NCBI GenBank assembly: GCA_013397435.1
Contig: VZRG01000007.1
Span: 2,446,833-2,510,832 of the forward strand
Length of the DNA: 64,000 bases
DNA from: Erythrocercus mccallii
Lineage: Eukaryota > Chordata > Aves > Passeriformes > Dicruridae
Direction: 5' to 3'
Part shown: in pieces, positions 25,641 to 39,974 of the stretch
How positions within the stretch are numbered: the stretch's first letter is position 1
How the letters are laid out: every line of letters begins with the position of its first letter
Program-made: the position numbers and the translations under genes
Notes under the pieces: model-generated
Databases searched by the model: none
What the model saw: the letters and a program-made list of their open reading frames with translations, nothing else
Told to the model about the DNA's origin: nothing

Positions 25641-28600
25641 GGTTTGGACATGTTTACATTACTACATAGGAGCTGCTAGTGATATAGAAACACTCAAACC
25701 TGTGGGTCTGAGGAAACTTCATGTGAAGAAAATAAGATCTTTTCATTTCTTGAGTTCAGTGACTCAGAACAGGCAGAAGTGAACTGAGGGAGATAAGGAA
25801 ATCCTTTTGCTAAAGGAAATGCTGAAAGTGCTTGTTCTGTTTTTTTCCCAACTGAAAGTTCACTATCAAAAAAAATCATATATTATCTGAGATGAGAACT
25901 ATACTAAGAAAAGAAAAAGAGGGGACATTTTTCTCAAAAAAAAGAAAAAAGGAAAATCTACAACTGAGAAAAAGCAGTGAAATCTCATTCACACACAAGC
26001 AAGAAAACAAAAAAAAAAAAAAGAAAACCACCTCGAAAAGTTCTAAACTACTTTTATTTGTGATAAGCTAAAAAACATTACAGTGAAGTAGTGACAGGTT
26101 CCAGAACTAAACTAAAACTTCCTAATGGTAACAGGGTGGTAAAACAACAGGAAGTAAAAGGTATTGCCACATAGATATGGGACTGTTTCCACCTTTCAGT
26201 GCTCTCTAATCAGGAGGGAAAATGTATAACTGCCACTTTACATAAGAATTTTCAGATATGATCTTTCACTTCTTCTAATTGTGAGGTGGGCTTATTTTTT
26301 GACATCAGTACAACTCAAAAATAACTCCAGTTAATTGAGTTAGCCTACCATCAAATCAGGCAAATTTTAAAATCCAGTCCCATTTCATTAGACAGATATT
26401 GTAACAATACATTAGGAAAACAATGTGAAAAACAACAGTATAAAAAATTTTTGTGTATTTGAAAGTGTTGTCTTAATCCAAAAATAATTTTCAGTGCCCC
26501 CACTAGAATTCATTTTTCAGTACAAAAACTAATGTGAAAATAGATCTACTATATCAATACTTCTTTTAAATCAGCCAATACAAGTGGATAATTACTAAGT
26601 CTCCAACAAATTTGGTAAACCAGTGACTCAGCTGTCATGTATTTTAGTTTGCAAGAGACTATGACTAAAGGCACAGGAAATTCTACCACTGAGACCAATA
26701 ATCAGGCTTTGTCTTACTGTGACTTTACTTAGAGCACTGGCAATAATTTGTTTGGTTTCTTTTCTGTTTATATTCAAAAATTGGATACAAAATGCCTCTA
26801 CATTTAATGTGAAGTAAAAATTTATATCTTTTTGGTGATATTTCTTATGTACGCAGAGACAGTAAAAGGCTCAACTGCCTTCTCTGCTTTCCCTTTATGT
26901 TCACAGGCTCTTGCTGTCCTGCAGAGTTTTGTTTGCCTCAAAGTACCAGTCCCGTTGAAGGTCAAAGATACTGTATTTGCACAGAGAATGATCCTAAAAC
27001 TTCAAATAACCAAAATTGTTCAAAAGACAGAAAAGAAACTCAGTCATAAAAAATACCCCTGAATTAACCACTGCCTGAAACTGCTTATTCTGAGAAATCC
27101 ATTTTTCCATGTGTGCCAAAGTTACTTCCTTTATGCTTTGTCCTGCTCTTTGTCATTACATCTGCTAGACACAGGGTGTTTCTGAGTTGGGACAGATAAA
27201 CCTCCCTGAAGCTGATGCACTTTATTAGTGCCTAAGCTCTTGATTCTCAACCATAAATTTTTTGGGCTTGTCCAGCAGGAGACTCTTAAATCCCTGCCTT
27301 TATGCATGCTCCCTCTTATAAGAACTTGCTGCTTAGCTGAGGCTTGTTGGATAGGCACATCTAGCTTGGATTATTAGTGTAGGAATGACTTTGATGTGGC
27401 ATGCTTCCACCTGGAATATTGTCCATGAAAACAAACCAGGCTGGATATTTCAGTGCTTTCCTTATAGGGTAAATAAAACAGAAATCACATTACTCTGAGG
27501 CAGTACTGTATTTGTTCATCTATTCTTTTACAATCTTAAATCTTAAAAGTGATGTGATACGATATTTCTGTCTGCATGCACCCCTGAAGGGAATTAAAAG
27601 CCCCCTGCAACTGTGTATCTTCTCTGTTTATTATTAGTAGATTTTTTATCCTTGAAACAGGTCCTGCATTTCAACAGTCTCATGAAATTGCTGTGGGACC
27701 TAGAGTCAGGAGACCATTTTCAATATAACAGAGATTGCACCAGTAAAACTGGGACACACTTGCATTATAAATACTTTTCATTTTTAGTATAGAGTAAAAA
27801 GCATATAAGTGTGCATGGCTATGATGTTGCAGGTATCCAAGTCAGTTTATAGGTAGAAAAAGCAATGACTCTAAATTTAGTAGCATAAAGGGCAACTGTC
27901 ATAAAGTAAACCATCAAAATTTCAGCAGTAGCTCTTAAAATGTTTTTCAAAGTTCTAGCTGCAGTTTCATGAGGTCATTAGAGGAGAGAAAAAATGCAGA
28001 AGGGCAGACTGGGGACTATGAGGCAAGAACATGACATTGAAGAAGTCTGCCTACAGTATATCTTTCAATGTATACAAGGGAAGTCTAAAACCACATCCTT
28101 AGGTATGGTGACTACAGCGAGACATGTTTGCAAAGCAGACGGACAGAACAAAAGCTGTGCAAACCTCACAAAATAAGAATTAATTACTGAGGGAATAATT
28201 TGACTTTGCCAGCATTTTTGCCATGTATGGAAAAAAAGTTATCAAAAATGATTTCCCCAACCTGTACAGTAACTTTCTTTATTTATTTATTATTAGGATT
28301 ATAGAGAAAAATATTTCAATTTTATGTTCTTCTCAATTGACTCCTAAGTGCAAAATGATACATCAAGTTTTTCATGTACTGTGGTGTCAATTTTAGGAGT
28401 ATTTTATGTTCTATAAACAAAAGTGATACTTCCATATGAAACCTTCTGCATGAAGTAGCAGACTAGGGTTTTTACCTTTACTTCTCCTCTCCTGCATGTA
28501 CAGTAACTCTCTTTAGGATATTGCAGGGCAAGCATCAAAGTTTGGAAATTAGAAGTAAGTTGTATTCAGGCAAAGTCTAAATACACAGTTCTTAATTCAT

Positions 28601-30904
28601 CGTATCTTCTTTATTTACTATTCTTTCTGATGAGTGATTTTTTTCCTGCAATCTATATTTTTTATACCATAGTATATTGATGAACCTGTTTACTTAAAAA
28701 GTAAAAGAATCTTCAGCTTCTACTGCGGAAAAAACCATAAAGGAAATGGTTACACTGAATGCTTAAATCTGTACCTACCTCTCTATAAAAAGTGGACTGA
28801 TGTTCAGAAATCTGAATCAGCTGCAAATTTCAACCAAACAAACACCTTTGATTAAGGGGTATCCACTAAAAAGCACACAGCATGGGCTAAGAAATGGTCC
28901 TGTCACAAAGGAAAATACCTACCTGTCATGGGAACGGAGATGATTCCTCATGCACTGAGTTGAGAAATGGGTCATTAGGTCTGGGATCACTATTAGCTGA
29001 ATGTGCTTGGACTTTTGCCCATCACTGGTGCCTACCTCTACACACCCTGTCATTTGAAGATTTGTGGCACTGCTATTTTTGAAAAACAAAACATCTGCAT
29101 TTTTCAAGCTTTAGAGGTCCTTTTAACCAATTTGCTAATAGAAGCAAAAAAGAAAAAATAGTAGAAAATTTTCCCGGTTCTTGGTTACAGAAAACATAAG
29201 TAACTGAGAAAAAAGGAGAGAAAAATAGACTTTTGTATAATCTCATTAATTATTAATTTAATAATTTAACATATCAGATGACAAACTAGCTACATATGTG
29301 TCAAAAAGATTGAATTTTTTAGACAAAAAAAAGAAAGAATAATACATATTTATAATCATATTATCTCCCTACCCCCTGCTGTACATCCTTATGTTTCCTA
29401 CTGATAATTGTCCTTTTTCAAGATGCAGCTCAAGACATGCATTGGGCTTCTGGAGTACACATTGTCCTTTCCAATTTTTTTTCTTTGTTTTTAAATTCTT
29501 TATAACATGAAGTTATGTTTCCAGATTATGTCTATATTTTTTTTTTAAATGAACCCTTAATAAGTGACTGCAATTGGCATGACAAACTTCTTCAGGAAAA
29601 GCTATCATGTTTCCTTTTTCAGTGATAAAACTGAATTCCATTTTTTCTCCCAAGATTTAATCTCTTTCCACGGTAAGCTGTTAACAAACAGGTTCTGCTT
29701 TCTTGATGTCCATTAACTACAAGAGAAATTACTTTCTGATTGTTACCTTCTCACTTCATAGTTTCTTTCCAAGCCTTTTTGCTCAGCCTGTTTATTGTTG
29801 TTAATTAGGTGAGGACTTGAAGCAAGACACTGTTGGTGGAAATGTCTCTAAACAAGGTTGAAATTAGTCACATTCTGTATCCTCTGCTTTGAATTAACGC
29901 CGAAACAGTCTTACAGAGTCACTACTTTTTGCTTTATTACAAGGACTACTCCAGATGTTTTAAAATAATATTCAAGCATTTGCAGTCTTTTGTTTTTCCA
30001 AAAATGACTTTGCCTATGCATCATCTATCCTTTCACAACCCCACTAAGAAACTTACAGCTCAAAGTTTGATTCAAATCTCACTGAAAAACACTGCTATCT
30101 TCAATCTGCATACTATTTTTTATATAAATCCTTTGAAACATAACCTCCTTTGTTCACATGGCAAAATTATGGCAATCCTTTCTTTGTTAAGTTCTGTTTT
30201 TCCATGTCTCAGAGAAGGGAAATGAAAGCTGATCGGTCAGTACTGGTTCAAAGTATAAGCTTTTGAAAAAATAGTTCACACTTTCTGTGGAGAAACCAGC
30301 TGGATGTCTATAGCTATATTCTTCAACATTTTTCAAGTACTGAACACTCTATAGACTTGAATGGCAAGAATTTTTCCTGCAGTGTTAAGAAATACTGGCT
30401 GTGCCCCCATAGGGATCTTCATGCAGGTATCACCACTAAGAACAGCAAATTAGTCTTTTCTAGCTTATGCTGTACCATGGCAGAGAACAATTTAAAAATT
30501 CAGTGCAGGTGATAGTAGTTAGAAGAATGAAGTGAAAAAAGTAATTGAGAAGAGGTGCCAGATACAGAGAACCAGAGAGTCCAGATATCTCTGCTGGAAA
30601 AATGATGGAAAGCAACAAATGATCAAGTGGCTTAGGGGGATTTGTGACCAGACAAGAAGCTGAAGGAAAAGATGGACAGAGGAATGAGACTCAGAGCTGA
30701 CAGAAAGGTAGGGGCCAGATGCAAGGATAGAAAAAGTGAATTGTTGAGCAAAGACAGTAGGAGAGTTTGTTTAAACCTAATGAACAGGAAATGTCATAAT
30801 ACCAATCTGATTTTACTTTAAGGCACTGTGTATGGTTTCAAATCATAATTTAGGTCACTGAGGACCTAAGGTGAAATCCTAAGCTTACTCTAGTTACTGT
30901 GGTC
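25641..30904. other. Unique AT-rich DNA, no gene seen
   Basis: About 5.3 kb with only short chance frames. Simple A-rich runs occur around 25,900-26,030. The 27.1-27.4 kb stretch is slightly GC-richer but shows no family signature. Nothing here supports a gene, RNA or intact mobile element. Confidence 0.5.
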
Positions 30905-31045
30905 TTTCAGTGACCTTCTCAGTGAAGAACCTTTTCCTAATGGCCAAAATGAACTTCCCCTGATAAAGCTTCCTTCCATCTCTGTGTGTCCTATCATTGG
31001 TCACCAGAAAGAGACCAACACCTTCCCCTCTTCTGCCCCCTTGAA
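30905..31045 (-). mobile_element. CR1 LINE ORF2 C-terminal fragment, reverse
   Basis: The forward strand reads 'ctcagtgaagaaccttttcctaatggccaaaatgaacttcccctg' and then 'gtcctatcattggtca', 'agagaccaacacc', which is the reverse complement of the last part of CR1 ORF2 (the LDIRKKFFT-like region). No octamer tail is present and the fragment is only about 140 bp, so both ends are lost. Confidence 0.8.
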
Positions 31046-33239
31046 GTTTTAGTCGGTCATCTGCAACCTTAATTAATGGCTACTTTTTCCAGTAAAAAAA
31101 TTGGTATATTAATTGAATATATTTGGTTAGTGTTGGGTAAAATCTAGCAGTTTTTCATAAGACTTACACTTGTCTGTTGTTAGACTAGAAATGTACAGAA
31201 TAAAGGGGCATGATTAACAGGAGATCTTTGAATCAGTGAAATCCTTAAGAAATAAGATCCTAACCTTGCACGTGTCAGAGAAATACAGTGTGATTAGCAG
31301 TGAGTAGGTAGCGAGTAACTTTACTCAGGTGGTCACTAAACATATAACCTTTATTTTCTGGGAATTTGGCTTGTGATTCCTACATCTTGTTTGCAACTGA
31401 ACATACACAGTATGAAAGCAGAATTATTTTTGAACATGTAAAATACAACATAAGGTTAGGCAATTAGAAAAAGAGAGGTTTTTTACATTGATTTGCAATT
31501 ATAATAGATTATAGTGATTACTAATAGATGATAGTGATAATACATAAAGAGATTTTTTTTAACCTCAGTTTCTACATGCTTTTATTTCTCACTTTATCCC
31601 AAAGAGATGCTGTACACATTCATTTATGAGTGTCAGTGAAGCATTAATAGCTCTATGAAAAAGTCTAAGAAGAAATTAAGTATTCTGTTTTTCAAGCACA
31701 GTTTGAATTGTAGCAGTAAATAGACTATGGAATCATAAAACAAATGGAATAAAGCAAAATATTGAATTGCTGCTGACTAAGTAAGTGGCTTACATTCTGT
31801 ACCTCAAATGAGGAAGAAGTCCTGTGGAAAAATAGAATGAGATCATATAATTAAATGCTGTACCATAATGGATCCTCACTAGCATGTGAATTACATTTCA
31901 CTAGTAACATTAAATCTAGCTTTTGCAAACATTTCAGTGCCTGACTCTGCAATTTAGTGTTATTATTTTTATGTGAGAGCTTTGATATATAATTATTATA
32001 TAGAATATGATTATGGTCAGTGGCCAGCAGTGACGCAGAACTATACGTGTTAAGAAGCATGATTCATCAAGTTCTAGAAAACTATGTATATTCCTGTACA
32101 GAGGTGCCATATTGTCAGCAAAATGCCAGTGGATGGGATGTGATGATAAATATAAATGATGTTATAATAAATGTAAAGTGATGCATAGGTGGAAATTTAA
32201 GTAATCTTTCACAAAATAGAACCCTCTGCACTTAGGGATTTCTCATTTTAAATTTTGTGCTGGCAAGACTTTCCCAAACTCTACCCACAGACTCTGGAAA
32301 ACTGATAAATATAGAAAGACAGAAGTTATATTGAAAATTAAATATAATCTTCTAGGTCACTTCAGTATTTTCAATATCTTCAGTGGACAAACTATGCAGT
32401 ACTTCTGGTATGCATTTTATGAAAGAACAGAGGAAAACATGAGAAAGTCTCACCATCAGAGATGGAAGTGCCAATAGAGGATCACTTCTGTATTTACCCT
32501 GCTATTACTATTCCCTCTCTCAGAATTGACTTATGCAAGACATAGATCTGATCTATTATGCTTGAAATCCAAGAACAGACGTACTCCAGTGAAATATTTT
32601 AGCCTCAGGTGTGTGGATCTTAGCATTATGCTTTTCTCTTTCAAGAGTAAGAGATCAATTCCAGTGATTTAATTTCAATATGGGAGTAATTCTTACAGAT
32701 CATCAATTGCAATCTACAATAAGTAAGCAAAAAAAATTGAGCTGCAACTTCCAGGCCTGCAATAAGTGATTAGGAGACAAATTCAGCCCCGTGTAGAAAG
32801 AAGAACATACAGGTCCTAGCCGTGAGGAAGCACTAGATTAAAAGATGTGATTCAGGTCACCAGATCATTTATGTATGGCAGGTATGCTCTGTAGAAGGAA
32901 GAGTTTCTTTATTCTCCAGATGCTGGAATGGAGCAGATATCCTCTCCAATGCATTGGTATGGAATCTGGGGCAGGAAATAGGCTTGCATTCTACACTTCA
33001 AAGCTCTTCAGTGTGACTGTTACTTTTTGTCAAAACTAAGCGGATGGAGGAGACACCTCTTTTCAATCAACCTTCCCTTCCAAACAAAAGTGACCTAACT
33101 CAACTATTTTCAATGTGCTGATGTCTGGTTGTACTTGGAGAGCTTCTGAGCTCTTAAAGGTTTCCACTGGGCATCTATATTTTACTTTCACTACACTCAA
33201 ATTTCTTGTTGTCTTAATGACATTTTCAAGCTTTCTGAC
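31046..33239. other. Unique AT-rich DNA, no gene seen
   Basis: About 2.2 kb. A degenerate run of GATTATAGTGAT-like units occurs at 31,505-31,545. No gene or recognisable element. Confidence 0.5.
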
Positions 33240-33356
33240 TGTCTTAGGTTGCAATATGTAAGCAAAAATGTTTATTCTATTTTCCATCTGTTGAAATTGG
33301 TTAGGAGGTGTTTTTCTTTATCTCTTGTATAAACCATTCCTCATAACTCCAGGGGG
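33240..33356 (+). mobile_element. 5' end of an ERVL-like LTR, cut by the assembly gap
   Basis: The block starts TGTCTTAGGTTGCAA and continues with 'tgtttattctattttccatctgttgaaa', 'tctttatctcttgta' and 'ataactccaggggg', colinear with the first part of the LTRs at 21,827, 47,053 and 54,348. The start is closest to the 21,827 copy. The sequence is lost at 33,357 where the N run begins. If this is a 560-740 bp LTR, the missing remainder is about 440-625 bp. CTGAC to its left would be the candidate target duplication, but its partner is not visible. Confidence 0.85.
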
Positions 33357-34166
33357 NNNNNNNNNNNNNNNNNNNNNNNNNNNNNNNNNNNNNNNNNNNN
33401 NNNNNNNNNNNNNNNNNNNNNNNNNNNNNNNNNNNNNNNNNNNNNNNNNNNNNNNNNNNNNNNNNNNNNNNNNNNNNNNNNNNNNNNNNNNNNNNNNNNN
33501 NNNNNNNNNNNNNNNNNNNNNNNNNNNNNNNNNNNNNNNNNNNNNNNNNNNNNNNNNNNNNNNNNNNNNNNNNNNNNNNNNNNNNNNNNNNNNNNNNNNN
33601 NNNNNNNNNNNNNNNNNNNNNNNNNNNNNNNNNNNNNNNNNNNNNNNNNNNNNNNNNNNNNNNNNNNNNNNNNNNNNNNNNNNNNNNNNNNNNNNNNNNN
33701 NNNNNNNNNNNNNNNNNNNNNNNNNNNNNNNNNNNNNNNNNNNNNNNNNNNNNNNNNNNNNNNNNNNNNNNNNNNNNNNNNNNNNNNNNNNNNNNNNNNN
33801 NNNNNNNNNNNNNNNNNNNNNNNNNNNNNNNNNNNNNNNNNNNNNNNNNNNNNNNNNNNNNNNNNNNNNNNNNNNNNNNNNNNNNNNNNNNNNNNNNNNN
33901 NNNNNNNNNNNNNNNNNNNNNNNNNNNNNNNNNNNNNNNNNNNNNNNNNNNNNNNNNNNNNNNNNNNNNNNNNNNNNNNNNNNNNNNNNNNNNNNNNNNN
34001 NNNNNNNNNNNNNNNNNNNNNNNNNNNNNNNNNNNNNNNNNNNNNNNNNNNNNNNNNNNNNNNNNNNNNNNNNNNNNNNNNNNNNNNNNNNNNNNNNNNN
34101 NNNNNNNNNNNNNNNNNNNNNNNNNNNNNNNNNNNNNNNNNNNNNNNNNNNNNNNNNNNNNNNNNN
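33357..34166. other. Assembly gap, 810 unknown bases
   Basis: A continuous run of N. It begins inside an LTR and ends in unique AT-rich sequence with no recognisable LTR end, so the gap probably hides the rest of that LTR, and possibly more retroviral sequence. Any open frame spanning it is meaningless. Confidence 0.99.
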
Positions 34167-37100
34167 TAATATATAATATTTAGGTATTTAATTTACATTA
34201 AATGTTTGGTTATATGACCTTAAAATGCATGATCAAAATTTCTTGCTCAGTAGAACTGAAATTCAGAGAAAGACAGCAATGAACAGCAAAAATGATGAGA
34301 AGAAAGAAGACCCAAATCTTTGAACAAACAATATCTGGGAAAATGGTTGTAACAAGCAAACTGGTGGTTCTTGGTCCATAAATAACATGAAAACAAACTG
34401 GTTAAAAAAAAAGAGCAGTTAATATTGCCAAAAGAGTAGCTAAATGCAGCTCAATGATAACTGATTAATCATAACAAGTAGCTTATTACAATAGTAGTAT
34501 ATTTGAAAAGTAGTGGCATTTGATGAACAAAGAGTAGTACTGAAAAAATCAGTAATCTTGGAATCAATAATCTTGGATTCATTCTGTGTTAATCAGAGTG
34601 GAAGTTGGTTTTTTGAAAAGCTTTAGTACAAAAAACACATTCACAGGTTTAGCTTTTGTTTAAATTTCAATTATTATCTATCATTCTACTAAATCATAAA
34701 TCAAAATACTTGTTTTTCTCAAAAAATATTGACAATCAAAGACTGAATAGTTTGTTATTTAAACCCTGAACTTCCATCTATCCTTAGGGTATGAAAGCTA
34801 CCTGGCCTCTTTTTTTAAATCAAAGCACTAGATCAAGTTGGCAATGGTGGCAAAGTCAAAGGCCTAAAACATCTGCAGCTGTGAAGAAATAAATTGCACC
34901 TCCCAATGCCTGTAGTTCTAAGAGCAGACAGAATCAGAGGAGTTGTGACCATTGTTTGGAAAACAGCAGGATCAAGTGGGATGAGAAGGCACCAAGCACG
35001 AATCAGACACCAGGAAAAGAGAAGGGCTGATAAGCTGAAGTTTTTGAATCATCTTCTTTCCTTTGTCACTGGAAATTCTTACACTTTGTTTTAAAGGGGA
35101 AATGTCACTGAGCAGGAGAATGGTAGTATACTGTCTCTCTTTACTTCAGTTTGTCTCATTTCCCCTTAAAAATGAATTTTGTTTCTTTTGCAGACTCCAG
35201 ACTTGTTTGATCATTATGTAGTTCTTTTGTCATCAGCAAAGGAATACATTTCTAACAGGATTTCTGATATATTGTCCTGTTACAGTTGAATATAGGTTTT
35301 TAATATGGACTTTTTGCCAAACAACTATCAGAATTATCCTACAAAGTTGGGGTTAAGTGCTTTTGATCACAATAAATAGTAAATATCTGTAAAAATCCAT
35401 ATAAAATGTAATCCAGTGTCACAAAAAACAAACAAAAAAAACAAACAAAACCCCCCACCATTCATTATTCTAGTTTGTAAATACTGTATTTATGCAGACT
35501 AGCAGATACACAGGGATATCTGCAGAGCTCTGTTCTCTGACCATGCAAACACTGTCAGCTTTGTACATGGTCATTTTGGTCCAAAAAACTTTTCAGAGTT
35601 GAAGATTTTAGTGGTTAAAGGTTCAGGAAATGTGCAATGTCCTTCACTAGAAGGAGTGCAGCATATCTCTGAACGCTCTAAAAACATAAAAGGTAGATAA
35701 TATCAAATGAATATTGAAAGAACTGGAGATAATTTTAGTCTTAAATGCTAAACTCTGATCTGTTTTTACCTTCTGCTTTTAAAAACAACTGAGCTGAGTG
35801 ATGTTTTATCACAATTGTCACAGCAATTGATATGACCAAACATTCACTACTAGGGCAATAATCAGGTATTTAATATAGATGAAGGATTCTCATTCAGTGT
35901 TTGATCTCCCTGACAGCACCATACTTGCAAATGTATGCTCTATTAATGTATTCCAAGTTGCTCTTTAAAATGAAATGGGAAGAAACACAAGCTGAAATCT
36001 TACTATGCTAATGTATAAAATTAGAAGAAGTGGCAGAAGTCCTGTAACTTCTCTGATGGTGTTGAATGGTATTTACTCTCATATACTATTTGTTATGGTT
36101 CTCAGTCAAAAAAGCCATGAACTAGCAAGCAACAGAATTACATGACTGCAGTATTAGCATAAGAAAGTAGAAAATGTTACTTATGTCTATGATTAGAACA
36201 GTTTTCTCTTTTCCCAGATATTTTATGTCTTACTTACTAAGCTTTCAATTTAACATATACCTTTAACATATACCTAACACATAACATATAAAAAACACAG
36301 TATAAAACACTACACAGCACAAATGTTACAAAAAAAATAGCCTTAGTACATCCCAGCAAAGTTCACTCAATCCAGCCTTTTAGTTTTTTTCACTCAGGAA
36401 ACAGAGTAAGTAAATAAATGAGGTTTTGATTAACTTTCAACAGCCACAGGTTCTGTCAGACCAAAGGAAGAAGTGAATTATGTTGTCTTGTGCTTTCTAT
36501 CAACAATACTTGGTTTTAAAATGTACAAATTTAGAAGCTGTACTTAAAAGTCCTGTATTTAATCACAGACTTTATACTGTCTACATAGAATGGAAAAAGT
36601 ACATTACAATTCAGCTTCCATATTAAAGGAGATATTACAAATTCAAAACAATACCTTGATCATGCTATGAGAACAGAAATTGAGGTTGGTAAGTTATGTT
36701 AGTAAAAACAGAAATTACAGAAAACGAAGTTATGCAAAGAACTATAAATCTCAGAGCTTCTTCATAACTCACATATCAAAATAAATAAACTTCATCACTC
36801 TTTTTGGTCTATTGTTCCAAACAAATCTGGAGGTACCATGAATTGAATTGTCATTTCTAGTTTCCATCACTTGTCATGTCTTAACTGTAAATTATTCCCT
36901 TCACTTTTGAAGCCTCCACCATAGGAGAAATTTCTTTTGATCATCTTTCTGCTCTGCTACAAATTTTGAAAGGTTCCATTAGATCATGTCAAAATTGCTT
37001 TATTTTCTAGATGAATTTATATAAGAGGCAGAAAACTGCATGAATTCTGATATAAAAGAAAGATACTAAATCAATCCTTTAGGATTCTTCAAGTAAACCA

Positions 37101-37641
37101 AAAAGTGACAAGTGTCACACTTCTGCCTGATTACTGTAAACTGTGAAAGTCTCATCTTTGAATTCAGTAAAAAAAAAAAAAAGAAAAAAAACCCACAAAA
37201 CTCCCCCCAGAATTATTTATACAGAAATGAGAAAAAAATCAGATTGAATATTGTTGCTACTAATCTGTCAAGTGTCAATATCTGGATTCCACTGGGCAAG
37301 ACCATTGCCGTCAATTTTAACTAGAGTAGTAATTTGTCATATTTGTTCCATAAACTATATGATGGAAATAAAGGAATAATATTTTTAATGCTGAACCTTT
37401 TCCTGGGTTGTATCTAGACTAGTAGAGTGTGAAATCTTTCATTACTGTGGTCAATATGCTTGTAGCATCAGTGATATAGCAGAATATGACAGTTTTGTTT
37501 GTATTCATGGCTGTGACCTTTAGCTATGCACATCATCAATTTCTGATCCCAATCCTTGGCTGCATCCCTGCCAACGTAATTTATACCAAGGGATTGTCTT
37601 GGTTCATCATTAACAGAAAAAGGGGGGAGAAGGGGGAGAAC

Positions 37642-37709
<68 letters not shown>

Positions 37710-39974
37710 AAAAGAAAGAACCCAACTGTAATGCAACACCTGTTGTAGAAACACTCTTAGTTGAGTGTTGGCTTGTGACAGTAGAAATGTCTTACCTGCA
37801 TGTATGGCATTCTCATCCAAATAGGTGTGCACACCATATGATTTATTTCTGTGTATGTGAGACACTGTCATGAGCTTCTTTTCTTATCATAACACTTGAC
37901 TAGATGAAATCTTCTGATCTGTTGCTCCTTGTGCTAATGTGTCTTCCCACACTGTGATGCATTTCTTCATTTGGGTGAATGCAGGATAATGTTGATCACC
38001 ACAAGAAAGTTTGGAATGGTGTCCAAGAAACCTCTTAATTGTGATTAAAATTTTTGCAAGGAGTAGAATAAGGCAAAGTAAATCATCCTTTTTTTTGCTT
38101 CTTGGTCAGCACAATATTCAGCTTGTTGCTGATACTTCTGTGAGTCAGTTATGAAGGAATATGAATTACTTTGTTTTCAGTTGGGATACAGTTCCCTTTC
38201 CCTAGAAAACAGGAATATGGCAGATGTGCCAGACGTGCACATCTCTGATGTGCCTTGCCTTTAGACCTCAGAAAAATACCTACAAAGGCTGTACCAAGTG
38301 AAAGTAGGTATAATCCATAATTTTATGAATACTGTCTGAGTGAATATCTTCCTTTAATCCTCATTACCACAGAACCTTCTCCACATAACTGTCTCATCTA
38401 ATGCCCTGCTCTGGGGTCAAGACTTAAAAATGTGAGCATTAGCTAACTGAAGTATTAGCTCATCAGATGGCTCATCATAAACTATTAATGATGATCTTGC
38501 CTTGTTCTTCTGTCTCATAGATCTAGTCAGTGTCAGCCATGTTAATCATATTTTTTCACTTTAACTTACCATATGTAATGTCTGAATAATTTCCTGTTTT
38601 ACAAGTTTAATACTTTTCTTCTTATGTTCTTTTTCTTTCTGAAGATCCTAAATCTTCATGTCTGAGATATTTCATAGACCATGTGTTTCAAGATTGATAG
38701 TGGAACCCACTTTAATCTTACATCTCCTAGGAAGCTGCCTCTGTACATAAAATACTACTTTTTATTCTATTTATTAGACTGTATATCGTATCAGATTCAG
38801 CAGGAAATAGAACAAGGATTACTTTCCAAGCTAGTTGCTAAACAATAACAAGACAAAGAACATTTACTCTTTTCTTCACAATTATCCAATACTGATTTTT
38901 TATTTTTTTTATTTTTTTTTTGCATTCTCACTATATAGATCTACAGATATAGTTTGGGTTGGAATTAATTAACTTTATATTCCAGGAGATAAAAACTTTG
39001 ATAATTTTGAATAATTATATTTATATATATTGTTTTATAAGCCAGTATGATAGTTAGGCTTAACCTGGTGGCATTTCTGCTCAGTGTTTCTCTCTATAAC
39101 ACTTGTTGCTGATCTTGCTGTCATGTGGGAAACTGCTTCCATGGAAACACCCTCTGCACTGTATGGTGTCTGCTTCTGATGTAATGCATTTTTCATAACA
39201 TTTTTTTCTCCATTTTTATGAGGAATTTGCCATGCTTTGAATATTCTTGTAATATTCATGGTCTCCCACCCCTGTTCACAACCACTGGGTGTGTTGCACA
39301 TTTGCACAGCAATTTGTATGATTCCCTCAGGGTTGATGATGTGACTTTGTTATCAGTTCAAGTCACAGACACCAAGTGTCTACTTGATCTCATGTTGTAC
39401 ACACTGTGCAGCTCATCCAGGTCTGCTTAAACTATCCGAGGATTCACCACTGCATGGATCCACAGCATGATACAGCATTTGCACTTTGCTTAAATGCAGC
39501 ATTTAGAATATGGGAAAGGAAACAGCGATTAAATGTCACGATTTGAAGTGAGACAAAAAAAAAGGTAGCTTTTCAAGAACCAAATTTTTAAAAGATCCAG
39601 TGGTTTTCTAGGGGAGTTTCTGATTCACTGCAGTCTCCAATTTTGTTTATATATGGAGAAAAATTAAAATATGTTGCATGCGGAGAGCACCCAGATTAGG
39701 AGTGATATAAGTGTGAGGGGTTTTAGTCTGTTCCATCTTTTTCATATTAAAGTCAACACCTGACTTTGGTGTCAACAAAGCTTTCTGAAAGGGATTAGCT
39801 TTTTAAAAACAGCATTAGATTAAAAGAAAAAAGCAGACAGCAAACTAAAACTTACAATATTTTTTTAAAAAAACCCCATGGTAGTCACAAAACTAATAGT
39901 AAAAGCAATATTGAGGTCCTTTGTTTTTCTTCAAATAAACAATATAAAAGTTGTACACACAATAAGAAACATAT
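34167..39974. other. Unique AT-rich DNA with simple repeats, no gene seen
   Basis: About 5.8 kb. It holds A/C-rich simple sequence at 35,421-35,458, a short ACATATACCTTTA duplication at about 36,252-36,274, an A-rich run at 37,169-37,190 and the (AAAG)n array listed separately. Open frames are short and unrelated to any family I know. Confidence 0.5.
37642..37720 (+). repeat. (AAAG)n microsatellite in a purine-only tract
   Basis: About 79 bases of AAAG repeats with a single slip near the right end, preceded from about 37,616 by G-rich purine runs (GGGGGG and GGGGG), broken only by one C. The purine-only strand could form triplex (H-DNA) structures. The open frames seen here on both strands, rich in KKERKKER or SFFLSFFL, are products of the repeat and not proteins. 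Confidence 0.97.

Noticed and set aside
33325..34176. 283-codon forward open frame, the longest in the window
   Set aside because: It is almost entirely the run of N; only the first 11 and last few codons are real sequence.
37468..37871. Open frames with KKERKKER or SFFLSFFL repeats on both strands
   Set aside because: They are direct translations of the (AAAG)n microsatellite.
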